NCBI RefSeq assembly: GCF_041381155.1
Contig: NC_091145.1
Coordinates: 41,009,697 to 41,073,696 of the forward strand
DNA length: 64,000 bases
From: Argopecten irradians
Lineage: Eukaryota; Mollusca; Bivalvia; Pectinida; Pectinidae
Direction of reading: 5' to 3'
Part shown: one piece after another, positions 26,342 through 40,000 of the stretch
How positions within the stretch are numbered: position 1 is the stretch's first letter
Layout of the letters: each line of letters opens with the position of its first letter
Notes under the pieces: generated by a model
What the model was told of the DNA's origin: nothing
Databases searched by the model: none
The model's input: the letters and a program-made list of their open reading frames with translations, nothing else
Translations under genes and position numbers: made by a program

Positions 26342-27258
26342 TGTAACAGATTCCAGGTATTCAACTGTTTTCAATCAGGAATCCGTTTGTATGAGACATC
26401 GAAACCTTTTTGTTTTACTTTCATATTCTATATATAGTACGTGATCTAACCCTAATTGATAACAGTTAGGTGAATGTGGGTCACATTTAATCAATAAACG
26501 GAAGTGCTGGTATTTCGGCTATTCGGTTATCATATCAAAAGAAAGACAACTCATCCATTTTCCTCGGTATTGTATATGAGTTATTCTCTTAAGTCGAGAT
26601 AAAATTTTATTAAAAAAAATCAAAATGTTCACGTCAACAACTCCAAATTTCGAGATAATAACACAATTAATAACATGAAAACAAACGAACTTATTTTTAT
26701 ACAACTTGCCGTAATCCGCACTATTACAATCACCAACTTCTAATTTTTCATAATTCAATGACAGTGAATGACGATGTGTATTATTAAATTTCTTACCTTT
26801 TTAGACATTCTTACCATTGAGAACAGGTAAGATATTTGTCTTCTGTTCCATGTCTTTATCGTAAACTTCTATTTGAGTGTAAATAGTAAGTGTTTTTGCT
26901 TGATTCAAAACTTTCTTTTTCACTCTTTTTCCTTGAAGACGTCTTTCCTTAAACATGTAGTTTGGGTACTGACATTTAGGGATACACACAACAGAATCGT
27001 TAGAGATAGTACAGCGATTTTATGGGTTTACATCCAAATGATAGACTTGTTTCTGTTCGGAGTACGATATGTAAAAGAAAAGTCAATATAAATAATAAGA
27101 AAAAAAGGAAGTGATTTTCAACCTCAACAAAATCTGGAAAATAATAATATTACCTTGCTGGACCGTCTTTGAAGAACCATATTGTGTTTCTAACTTTCTA
27201 TGTAACTCTGGATAAATACTATCAAATATGAACAACAAAGATTTCTAAAGTATCAGTT

Positions 27259-27293
<35 letters not shown>

Positions 27294-27303
27294 CACGACG
27301 AGT

Positions 27304-27336
<33 letters not shown>

Positions 27337-28051
27337 GGAATCACGACGTCTTCAAAAAGTTTGTATGCTGTTCTTATATACTATTAATATTAGCTTTGTT
27401 GATATTGAAAACAGGGTTTTGAGATATTACCATAACTATAATGTTGATGTACAGTAATATTCTGGCATATGATTTGTTCATTACTTTACACAAAATGTAA
27501 TGTGTATAAATGAGAGTTTGAATTTCAACGTCTCGAGTATAGGGTTCCTGCTGAACTGTTTTGACCGTATAAGTTTATAATTGAAACCGAATGATCTCTT
27601 AACTTGTGGATGACATCGTATAAAGGATACTCACATATTCCTTGAGATTTTTTTTTTTTTTTTTTTTTGAGATAATTATTATTATTATTTTTTTGAGATA
27701 ATTGTTTTAGCGATTTCGCAGGACATTGTTATGGAATATTAAAGAATATTAGGATCATAAATATCAACATTTTTCTATGATCGTTTAATTTTTAAGCGCC
27801 GGTAATTTTTGGACAAGTAATTTGTAACTATTTTCAAATATATTAGCTTTGACAGTAATTTGTCGACTGTTAAAATGTATAATGTCTCTGTGTTTGTTTA
27901 TAAATGACTCCGACAATCTTGGTACATATAACCGGTACGGAGTCTGTGCAAATCGTGTATCACAGGAACTGGTGTCTTTCTGTGTCATTCCGGCGGAAAG
28001 GAAATCTTATTTCTTTAATTCTGATTTTCTGATCCACATTGTCTTCATCAG
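26342..28051. other. Intergenic region between PLCXD and gene B
   Basis: Divergent spacer between the minus-strand PLCXD gene and plus-strand gene B, so promoters of both probably lie here; no core promoter element can be assigned with confidence. It contains an interrupted (TA)n tract at about 27267-27334 and a T-rich tract at 27649-27668. Confidence 0.5.
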
Positions 28052-28091
28052 ACAAACATTCCGATCAACAACACCAACAACAGCTACAGCT

Positions 28092-31000
28092 ATGGAAGGT
28101 CTTTATCTGTTGATTCTGGGCTTTGATATTTTAACAATGGATTTGTGTGTGTTTATTTAAAAACTTACAAAATTTGACAATAGAGTCCTGCGCTTGTTGA
28201 TCATTTTTCATTTTTGCCTTATCTGAATGAGAAGATGATAATTCCACTTAATGAACCATAGTTATCGTCTAATTTTATAACCAAGCTAATATTACTTTAA
28301 CATTTCAGCAAAGTCAGCCCTCCGAAAGCAGAAGAAGTATGACTGGAAAGATTCCAATCTGGCCCTGTTTGGATCTAAACTAGAATACGAGCTAAAAAGT
28401 ACGTATGAATTTATATATAATATGTTAAATTGTTTTAATACACTTATCCCAGAAACGGATTTTAAACATCTTTTCCTTATGTAAATATGTTTTATAACCA
28501 ACATATTATATTAGATATGTATATGTGATTTATAACCTCTTAGTAAACAATAGATTGTTGTTTGTTGTTGTTGTTGTTATACAAAATATTGTCTAAATAG
28601 TCTGTTGTAGTTAAATAAAAGGGTTGTCAAAATAGTCTGTTGTTGTTATACAAAGTGTTGTCTAAATAGTCTGTTGTTGTTAATAAATAGGTTGTCAAAA
28701 AAGTCAAATAGTTGTTGTTGTTATACAAAGTGTTGTCAAAATAGTCTGTTGTTGTTATACAAAGTGTTGTCAAAATAGTCTGTTGTTGTTATACAAAGTG
28801 TTGCCAAATAATAGGTCTGTTGTTGTTATACAAAGTGTTGTCAAAATAGTCTGTTGTTGTTATACAAAGTGTTGTCAAAATAGTCTGTTGTTGTTATACA
28901 AAGTGTTGTCAAAATAGTCTGTTGTTGTTATACAAAGTGTTGTCAAAATAGTCTGTTGTTGTTATACAAAGTGTTGTCAAAATAGTCTGTTGTTGTTATA
29001 CAAAGTGTTGTCAAAATAGTCTGTTGTTGTTATACAAAGTGTTGTCAAAATAGTCTGTTGTTGTTATACAAAGTGTTGTCAAAATAGTCTGTTGTTGTTA
29101 TACAAAGTGTTGTCAAAATAGTCTGTTGTTGTTATACAAAGTGTTGTCAAAATAGTCTGTTGTTGTTATACAAAGTGTTGTCAAAATAGTCTGTTGTTGT
29201 TATACAAAGTGTTGCCAAATAATAGTCTGTTGTTGTTATACAAAGTGTTGCCAAAATAGTCTGTTGTTGTTTTACAAAGTGTTGTCAAAATAGTCTGTTG
29301 TTGTTATACAAAGTGTTGTCAAAATAGTCTGTTGCTGTTATACAAAGTGTTGTCAAAATAGTATGTTGTTGTTATACAAAGTGTTGCCAAAATAGTCTGT
29401 TGTTGTTATACAAAGTTTTGTCAAAATAGTCTGTTGTTGTTATACAAAGTGCTGTCAAAATAGTCTGTTGTTATTATACAAAGTGTTGTCAAAATAGTCT
29501 GTTGTTGTTATACAAAGTGTTGTCAAAATAGTCTGTTGTTGTTATACAAAGTGTTGTCAAAATAGTCTGTTGTTGTTATACAAAGTGTTGTCAAAATAGT
29601 CTGTTGTTGTTATACAAAGTGTTGTCAAAATAGTCTGTTGTTGTTATACAAAGTGTTGTCAAAATAGTCTGTTGTTGTTATACAAAGTGTTGTCAAAATA
29701 GTCTGTTGTTGTTATACAAAGTGTTGTCAAAATAGTCTGTTGTTGTTATACAAAGTGTTGTCAAAATAGTCTGTTGTTGTTATACAAAGTGTTGTCAAAA
29801 TAGTCTGTTGTTGTTATACAAAGTGTTGTCAAAATAGTCTGTTGATGTTATACAAAGTGTTGCCAAATAATAGTCTGTTGTTGTTATACAAAGTGTTGTC
29901 AAAATAGTCTGTTGTTGTTAAATAAAAGGGTTGTCAAAATAGTCTGTTGTTGTTATACAAAGTGTTGTCAAAATAGTCTGTTGTTGTTTATACAAAGTGT
30001 TGTCAAAATAGTCTGTTGTTGTTTATACAAAGTGTTGTCAAAATAGTCTGTTGTTGTTATACAAAGTGTTGTCAAAATAGTCTGTTGTTGTTATACAAAG
30101 TGTTGTCAAAATAGTCTGTTGTTGTTATACAAAGTGTTGTCAAAATAGTCTGTTGTTGTTATACAAAGTGTTGTCAAAATAGTCTGTTGTTGTTATACAA
30201 AGTGTTGTCAAAATAGTCTGTTGTTGTTATACAAAGTGTTGTCAAAATAGTCTGTTGTTGTTATACAAAGTGTTGTCAAAATAGTCTGTTGTTGTTATAC
30301 AAAGGTTGTCAAAATAGTCTGTTGTTGTTATACAAAGTGTTGTCAAAATAGTCTGTTGTTGTTATACAAAGCGTTGTCTAAATAGTCTGTTGTTGTTTAT
30401 ACAAAGCGTTGTCAAATAGTCTGTTGTTGTTATACAAAGTGTTGTCAAAATAGTCTGTTGTTGTTATACAAAGTGTTGTCAAAATAGTCTGTTGTTGATA
30501 TACAAAGTGTTGTCAAAATAGTCTGTTGTTGTTATACAAAGCGTTGTCAAAATAGTCTGTTGTTGTTATACAAAGTGTTGTCTAAATAGTCTGTTGTTGT
30601 TATACAAAGTGTTGTCTAAATAGTCTGTTGTTGTTATACAAAGTTGTTGTCAAATAGTTGTTGTTGTATACAAAGTGTTGTCAAATAGTCTGTTGTTGTT
30701 ATACAAAGTGTTGTCTAAATAGTCTGTTGTTGTTATAAAAGGTTGTCAAATATTGTTGTGTTATACAAAGGTTGTCAAAATAGTCTGTTGTTGTTATACA
30801 AAGTGTTGTCTAAATAGTCTGTTGTTGTTATACAAAGTGTTGTCAAAATAGTCTGTTGTTGTTATACAAAGCGTTGTCTAAATAGTCTGTTGTTGTTATA
30901 CAAAGTGTTGTCAAAATAGTCTGTTGTTGTTATACAAAGTGTTGTCAAAATAGTCTGTTGTTGTTATACAAAGCGTTGTCTAAATAGTCTGTTGTTGTTA

Positions 31001-34000
31001 TACAAAGTGTTGTCTAAATAGTCTGTTGTTGTTATACAAAGTGTTGTCAAAATAGTCTGTTGTTGTTAACAAAAGTGTTGTCAAAATAGTCTGTTGTTGT
31101 TATCAAAGAAAGTGTTGTCTAAATAGTCTGTTGTTGTTATACAAAGCGTTGTCTAAATAGTCTGTTGTTGTTATACAAAGTGTTGTCTAAATAGTCTGTT
31201 GTTGTTATACAAAGTGTTGTCAAAATAGTCTGTTGTTGTTATACAAAGTGTTGTCTAAATAGTCTGTTGTTGTTATACAAAGCGTTGTCTAAATAGTCTG
31301 TTGTTGTTATACAAAGTGTTGTCTAAATAGTCTGTTGTTGTTATACAAAGCGTTGTCTAAATAGTCTGTTGTTGTTATACAAAGTGTTGTCTAAATAGTC
31401 TGTTGTTGTTATACAAAGTGTTGTCTAAATAGTTTGTTGTTGTTATACAAAGCGTTGTCTAAATAGTCTGTTGTTGTTATACAAAGTGTTGTCTAAATAG
31501 TCTGTTGTTGTTATACAAAGTGTTGTCTAAATAGTCTGTTGTTGTTATACAAAGCGTTGTCTAAATAGTCTGTTGTTGATATACAAAGTGTTGTCTAAAT
31601 AGTCTGTTGTTGTTATACAAAGTGTTGTCAAAATAGTCTGTTGTTGTTATACAAAGCGTTGTCTAAATAGTCTGTTGTTGTTATACAAAGTGTTGTCAAA
31701 ATAGTCTGTTGTTGTTATACAAAGTGTTGTCAAAATAGTCTGTTGTTGTTATACAAAGCGTTGTCTAAATAGTCTGTTGTTGTTATACAAAGCGTTGTCT
31801 AAATAGTCTGTTGTTGTTATACAAAGTGTTGTCTAAATAGTCTGTTGTTGTTATACAAAGTGTTGTCTAAATAGTCTGTTGTTGTTATACAAAGTGTTGT
31901 CTAAATAGTCTGTTGTTGTTATACAAAGTGTTGTCTAAATAGTCTGTTGTTGTTATACAAAGTGTTGTCAAAATAGTCTGTTGTTGTTATACAAAGTGTT
32001 GTCAAAATAGTCTGTTGTTGTTATACAAAGTGTTGTCTAAATAGTCTGTTGTTGTTATACAAAGTGTTGTCTAAATAGTCTGTTGTTGTTATACAAAGTG
32101 TTGTCAAAATAGTCTGTTGTTGTTATACAAAGTGTTGTCAAATAGTCTGTTGTTGTTATATACAAAGTGTTGTCAAAATAGTCTGTTGTTGTTATACAAA
32201 GTGTTGTCAAAATAGTCTGTTGTTGTTATACAAAGGTTGTCTAAATAGTCTGTTGTTGTTATACAAAGTGTTGTCAAAATAGTCTGTTGTTGTTAAATAA
32301 AAGTGTTGTCAAAATAGTCTGTTGTTGTTATACAAAGCGTTGTCTAAATAGTCTGTTGTTGTTATACAAAGCGTTGTCTAAATAGTCTGTTGTTGTTGTT
32401 ATACAAAGCGTTGTCTAAATAGTCTGTTGTTGTTATACAAAGCGTTGTCAAAATAGTCTGTTGTTGTTATACAAAGTGTTGTCAAAATAGTCTGTTGTTG
32501 TTATACAAAGTGTTGTCAAAAATAGTCTGTTGTTGTTATACAAAGTGTTGTCAAAATAGTCTGTTGTTGTTAAATAAAAGTGTTGTCAAAATAGTTTGTT
32601 GTTGTTATACAAAGTGTTGTCTAAATAGTCTGTTGTTGTTATACAAAGTGTTGTCAAAATAGTCTGTTGTTGTTATACAAAGTGTTGTCAAAATAGTCTG
32701 TTGTTGTTATACAAAGCGTTGTCAAAATAGTCTGTTGTTGTTATACAAAGTGTTGTCAAAATAGTCTGTTGTTGTTATACAAAGTGTTGTCAAAATAGTC
32801 TGTTGTTGTTATACAAAGTGTTGTCAAAATAGTCTGTTGTTGTTATACAAAGTGTTGTCAAAATAGTCTGTTGTTGTTATACAAAGTGTTGTCTAAATAG
32901 TCTGTTGTTGTTATACAAAGCGTTGTCAAAATAGTCTGTTGTTGTTATACAAAGTGTTGTCAAAATAGTCTGTTGTTGTTATACAAAGTGTTGTCAAAAT
33001 AGTCTGTTGTTGTTATACAAAGTGTTGTCAAAATAGTCTGTTGTTGTTATACAAAGTGTTGTCTAAATAGTCTGTTGTTGTTATACAAAGTGTTGTCTAA
33101 ATAGTCTGTTGTTGTTATACAAAGTGTTGTCTAAATAGTCTGTTGTTGTTATACAAAGTGTTGTCATCAAAATAGTCTGTTGTTGTTATACAAAGTGTTG
33201 TCAAAATAGTTGTTGTTGTTATACAAAGTGTTGTCAAAATAGTGTTGTTGTTATATACAAAGTGTTGTCAAAATAGTCTGTTGTTGTTATACAAAGCGTT
33301 GTCTAAATAGTCTGTTGTTGTTATACAAAGTGTTGTCAAAATAGTCTGTTGTTGTTATACAAAGTGTTGTCTAAATAGTCTGTTGTTGTTATACAAAGTG
33401 TTGTCTAAATAGTCTGTTGTTGTTATACAAAGTGTTGTCTAAATAGTCTGTTGTTGTTATACAAAGTGTTGTCAAAATAGTCTGTTGTTGTTAAATAAAA
33501 GTGTTGTCAAAATAGTCTGTTGTTGTTATACAAAGCGTTGTCTAAATAGTTTGTTGTTGTTATACAAAGCGTTGTCTAAATAGTTTGTTGTTGTTATACA
33601 AAGTGTTGTCAAAATAGTTTGTTGTTGTTATACAAAGTGTTGTCTAAATAGTCTGTTGTTGTTATACAAAGTGTTGTCTAAATAGTCTGTTGTTGTTTAT
33701 ATACAAAGTGTTGTCAAAATAGTCTGTTGTTGTTATACAAAGTGTTGTCAAAATAGTCTGTTGTTGTTATACAAAGTGTTGTCTAAATAGTCTGTTGTTG
33801 TTATACAAAGGTTGTCATAGTTGTGTTATACAAAGTGTTGTTGTTGTTGTTATACAAAGCGTTGTCTAAATAGTCTGTTGTTGTTATACAAAGCGTTGTC
33901 TAAATAGTCTGTTGTTGTTATACAAAGTGTTGTCTAAATAGTCTGTTGTTGTTATACAAAGTGTTGTCTAAATAGTCTGTTGTTGTTATACAAAGCGTTG

Positions 34001-37000
34001 TCTAAATAGTCTGTTGTTGTTTATACAAAGTGTTGTCTAAATAGTCTGTTGTTGTTATACAAAGTGTTGTCTAAATAGTCTGTTGTTGTTATACAAAGTG
34101 TTGTCTAAATAGTTTGTTGTTGATATACAAAGTGTTGTCAAAATAGTCTGTTGTTGTTATACAAAGCGTTGTCTAAATACTCTGTTGTTGTTATACAAAG
34201 TGTTGTCTAAATAGTCTGTTGTTGTTATACAAAGTGTTGTTCTAAATAGTCTGTTGTTGTATACAAAGTTTGTCAAATATTGTGTTGTTATACAAAGTGT
34301 TGTCTAAATAGTCTGTTGTTGTTATACAAAGTGTTGTCTAAATAGTCTGTTGTTGTTATACAAAGCGTTGTCTAAATAGTCTGTTGTTGTTATACAAAGG
34401 TTGTCTAAATAGTCTGTTGTTGTTATACAAAGTGTTGTCTAAATAGTCTGTTGTTGTTATACAAAGTGTTGTCTAAATAGTCTGTTGTTGTTATACAAAG
34501 TGTTGTCTAAATAGTCTGTTGTTGTTATACAAAGTGTTGTCTAAATAGTCTGTTGTTGTTATACAAAGTGTTGTCAAATAGTCTGTTGTTTATATCAAAA
34601 GTTGTTGTTACAAATAGTCTGTTGTTGTTATACAAAGTGTTGTCAAAATAGTCTGTTGTTGTTAAATAAAAGTGTTGTCAAAATAGTCTGTGTTGTTGTT
34701 ATACAAAGCGTTGTCTAAATAGTTTGTTGTTGTTGTTTATACAAAGCGTTGTCAAAATAGTTTGTTGTTGTTATACAAAGTGTTGTCTAAATAGTCTGTT
34801 GTTGTTATACAAAGTGTTGTCAAAATAGTCTGTTGTTGTTAAATAAAAGTGTTGTCAAAATAGTCTGTTGTTGTTTATACAAAGCGTTGTCTAAATAGTT
34901 TGTTGTTGTTATACAAAGCGTTGTCTAAATAGTCTGTTGTTGTTATACAAAGTGTTGTCAAAATAGTCTGTTGTTGTTATACAAAGCGTTGTCTAAATAG
35001 TCTGTTGCTGTTATACAAAGTGTTGTCAAAATAGTCTGTTGCTGTTATACAAAGTGTTGTCAAAATAGTTTGTTGTTGTTATACAAAGCGTTGTCTAAAT
35101 AGTCTGTTGTTGTTATACAAAGCGTTGTCTAAATAGTCTGTTGTTGTTATACAAAGCGTTGTCTAAATAGTTTGTTGTTGTTATACAAAGCGTTGTCAAA
35201 ATAGTCTGTTGTTGTTATACAAAGTGTTGTCTAAATAGTCTGTTGTTGTTATACAAAGTGTTGTCTAAATAGTCTGTTGTTGTTATACAAAGTGTTGTCT
35301 AAATAGTCTGTTGTTGTTATACAAAGTGTTGTCTAAATAGTTTGTTGTTGTTATACAAAGCGTTGTCTAAATAGTCTGTTGTTGTTATACAAAGTGTTGT
35401 CTAAATAGTCTGCTGTTGTGTTTAGATATTGTTCATTACACCCTTTTTATTATGCCATTGGGGTCACAATAAGTGCACTTCTGTTGAACACAGGCCTAAC
35501 CTTTGGCCTGACGAACTGGTGGGTTTTTTTTCTGTGAAATATTTGATATTTTTTACAGAAGGATTGAGTTGATTCATTAATTGTTTGTAATCCTAACAAC
35601 TCTCTAAAGACAATATTCCACAGAACAAATCATTTGTTTCATATTTTTTCTTAATACAAATGATTTTTTTATTACAAATGCATTTTTCTTATACCATATG
35701 TTGTTTTTTCTGAATGCAAATTATGTTTTCTTACACCAAATTGGTTTTTTTCTGAATACAAATGATGTTTTCTTCATGCTATCGATTTTTTTTCTTGTAT
35801 AAGTTGTTGCATTACATTGTAGAGGATTCGGCAGAGCATGAGCTGGCGTGGCACAATGCGGGCAAGGAAGTCGGAAGGAAAATATGGCGGATCGTGGTAT
35901 ATCTTAACCTCACTTTTACATTGCTTTTCGTCTTATTTGTATTAAACTTAAATGATAAACACTTGAAACAAAAAAGGTTGCTTAGGTTCAGTAAAAGTCG
36001 TAAGTAAGGAAACAACTTTGATTGATTTAGAAAATTACTTTGATTAAAACACAGAAAATAATTTATATAAGCTTTAAGCTTGTTTTCCAATTCCCAAATA
36101 TTCTATAGTTGTATGTACATATATCGTGATATAAAAATAAACTGTTTATATCAAATAATGGATTGGACACAGATCTCACAATAAACCAATTGTTATAAAT
36201 GGCAATGGCATGCTTTAGGCTGATTTAATGGTGTCAAAATGTAGATAACATGTCTTATCATTATGTACCGGTAGGAATATATGGCGGGATTAGAAATTCA
36301 TATATTGACCATTACATCAACAGAATTTCCAAGTCACCGATTGGCCTGAGGAGGATTATGGAAAGTTTTATGAGGGTGATTCTTACATTGTCCTCGATGT
36401 ACGTATTTCACTAAAATAGGCCTTATTGTCAATATTATTTTTAATTCCTTGCGCAACAAATAAAGCTATCAATCATCCATCTTTACAAGTTGGAACCTTT
36501 ACAAATCACTGACTTTACCAAACAGTCTCACAGGTTGAAAGCGGGTTCATGTGGAGTTATTGTGACGTAGTCAGAAACGAAGAGGACTGCAAGATAGAAT
36601 ATGACAGATTAACAAAGTCATTTGTCTTTACTCTTTAATGACAAAGTCACGTGTCTTTACTCTTATCGTTTTTGACATGTATTTTGGTCTAATTCAAACT
36701 TTCTAGTCAACTCTTTAGTATCTGGGTCACAGGAACTGTGTACAACCTGTGGTGGGCCACACTAATTTCCGGAAGAATCAGTTTGCCGGACAACTACTTA
36801 GTAGGTTATTTACACTTCCTGTCAGAATGATATATCAAGGTCGAGTGCCTCTTAGTAAATTGTTTATATATCTACTTTGTCCTTTTCTTTGGTCAATATT
36901 TACCTGTTTAAACTATTTATCATCCAAACATTTTTATCCCATGTGCCAGTCAAACTTTTCAGGTTTCCATCATTACGATTTCCGTAACAAATGTTGACTA

Positions 37001-40000
37001 TGAAGTAAGAACTAAGACTCACGCACCTATGGCAAGCCGTTTGGGTTTTTACCTATTGAAATGAAGATATCTGTATTCAAAATAAAGATATCTGTATTTC
37101 TACAACTATTAGAGATATCTGTATTTGAATTAGAGATATCTGTATTTGAATTAGAGATATCTTTAATTGAATTAGAGATATCTGTATTTGAATTACAGAT
37201 ATCTTTAATTAAATAGAGATATCTGTATTTAAATTGCAGATATCTTTAATTAAATAGAGATATCTTCATTTTAAATAGAGATATCTTTAATTAAATAGAG
37301 ATATCTTCATTTCAATAGGTAAATACGCACCAGAGTTAGGAAGATGTAACTTGACGATGACAAAAGGAAAGTTTTACGGTCGATACCACATCTAATTATT
37401 TCTCGATTTCTTTTCCTATACTTCATAATATAAACTAGATGTTGGTGTGCATTAGTTATGTATATGATATATCGTTTTGCGAGGAGAAATGTAGAAAAAA
37501 AGTACCTTCAGTTTGCCATGAAAGGGTTACAGGGAAATTTATTAGAAAGAATGAATGCTTTCATATGAAAATTTAGTCCGCTAAACCTGCCTATGTTATT
37601 AGGCTATTTTATTTTTTTTGCCTAATATATATATTAGGCAAAAAAAAAAAAAAAAAAAAAAATTAAAAAACTCTAATAATATAGGCAGGTTTAGCGGACT
37701 AACGAAAATTGTGACATCAACTTCCAATTCGTATATCGCACATCGACGTTATGCTGCATTTGCGTTAAAATAATTCCAAAACTCGCAGATATTAGAAGAA
37801 TCGGTCTGTAAAGGTAGAGGGCATTTAATCACGTATCAAAGAACAAACGAACGCGCAATATTTCAAAATTATTATATAAGATAGATGAATGAATAAACAT
37901 GGTACTTTATATAAAACCAATTAATGAGAGGAACCGCAAGACAAGATAGATACATTTTCCTGGCAGTATTTTTGTAAGTTAATTTATTTAATAACATTAT
38001 TATGACAGAAATTCTTTTTCTGTTTTAGACCTACAAAAAATCAGGAAGTGATGCGCTCTACCATGACATACATTTTTGGATCGGAAAATACAGCACTCAG
38101 GTAAATACCGCACTCATATACTAATAATCTATCAACAGCACTTACATATATCTAGCACTCTGATCAACAACCCACCCATATTTAGGGACCACACTTACAT
38201 ATATCTAGCACTCTGATCAACAACCCACCCATATTTAGGGACCACACTTACATATATCTAGCACTCTGATCAACAACCCACCCATATTTAGGGACCACAC
38301 TTACATATATCTAGCACTCTGATCAACAACCCACCCATATTTAGGGACCACACTTTACGACCCACCCATATTTAGGGACCACACTTTACGACCCACCCAT
38401 ATTTAGGGACCACACTTTACGACCCACCCATATTTAGGGACCACACTTTACGACCCACCCATATTTAGGGACCACACTTTACGACCCACCCATATTTAGG
38501 GACCACACTTTACGACCCTAGGGAAAATCCCCTTGGATAATTAATTTGAATTATTTGTGATTATTCACAAATAATTAATTTCCCCAATTATAGCACATAG
38601 GATGTTATTTCTACAGGATGAGTATGGCACGGCCGCCTACAAGACAGTGGAGTTAGCCACCTACCTCGGGGGCAACCCCATCCAACACCGAGAGGTCCAG
38701 GAGCACGAGTCAAAGCAGTTCCTCAAGTACTTCGTCACCATCACGTACGTATACAATATAATGCCTTTTCAGTGACTGAGTTAACTCCCTTGAGGGAAGG
38801 GATCCATTGGTCAATTGTGAGCAAATCTGAAGTCACTGAAAAGTGTGTGCGCGCAAACATGACGTCAATCAATACTTACTCTATCATCAATTGCAAATAT
38901 TCAATTTCAGCAGAAACGATTATCATGGCATTATGACCGTGAGGATCAATTATCCTTTGTTCTGTAAAGAAAAATAGGGGCATCACCTCTCCAAACAAAT
39001 ACAAAAATGCGTTCAATGCTTTGGCTTTTCCGAACAGTTTTGTTTATTGTTTATTGTTACAGGCCTTCACAATAGACAACATTTTATTGAACGATATCAC
39101 ATTCTACTTTATGACTGAAAATGTTCTCTTGTTTCAAAAATGGAATCACAGATATCTACAGGGAGGTGCAGAAAGCGGTTTTCGGACGGTAAAGTCCGAG
39201 GAGTACACACCTCGCCTTCTACATTTCCATGGAGACAGACGAGGTGTTACGGTTAAGGAGGTAATGTCGGTGTGGGAGGGGTTTGGGATAACCCGAATTG
39301 CCTAACAATTTTATTTTAATCTTCAGTATTTCATTAGCTTCCTTCAGATTAGGTTTGGCAGGTTATTCTCTTGGCACAAAGGAAATGATATTGTCTCTGT
39401 TACCATATAAATCGTACTTACGGATTATGTGATAATACCAGCTAATTAAACGGGAATGGTCTCTCAACCCAATATGATACATCAGACAGTGGAAAACCTA
39501 CCTACAAATACCAGAATATGTTGTTAACAGATTCCAAGAGACAAGAGGAAGTTAGATTCTACGGACGTCCACATACTGGACCTCGGCTACATCATTTACC
39601 AGTGGAACGGCAAGACAAGTAACAAGGACGAGAGGGTCAAGGTGAGTAGATATTTACCAGTGGAACGGCAAGAAACGTAACAAGGGTGAGATGGTCAAGG
39701 AGAGTAGATATTTACCAGTGGAACGACGAGAAAAGTATCAATGACGAGAAGGTCAAGGTGAGTAGATATTTACCAGATGAACGACAAGACAAGTAACAAG
39801 GACGAGAGGGTCAAGGTGAGTAGATATTTACCAGTGGAACGACAAGACAAGTAACAAGGAGGAGAGGGTCAAGGTGAGTAGATATTTACCAATGGAACGA
39901 CAAGACAAGTAACAAGGAGGAGAGGGTCAAGGTGAGTAGATATTTACCTGTCAAACGACAAGACAAGTAACAAGGAGGAGAGGGTCAAGGTGAGTAGATA

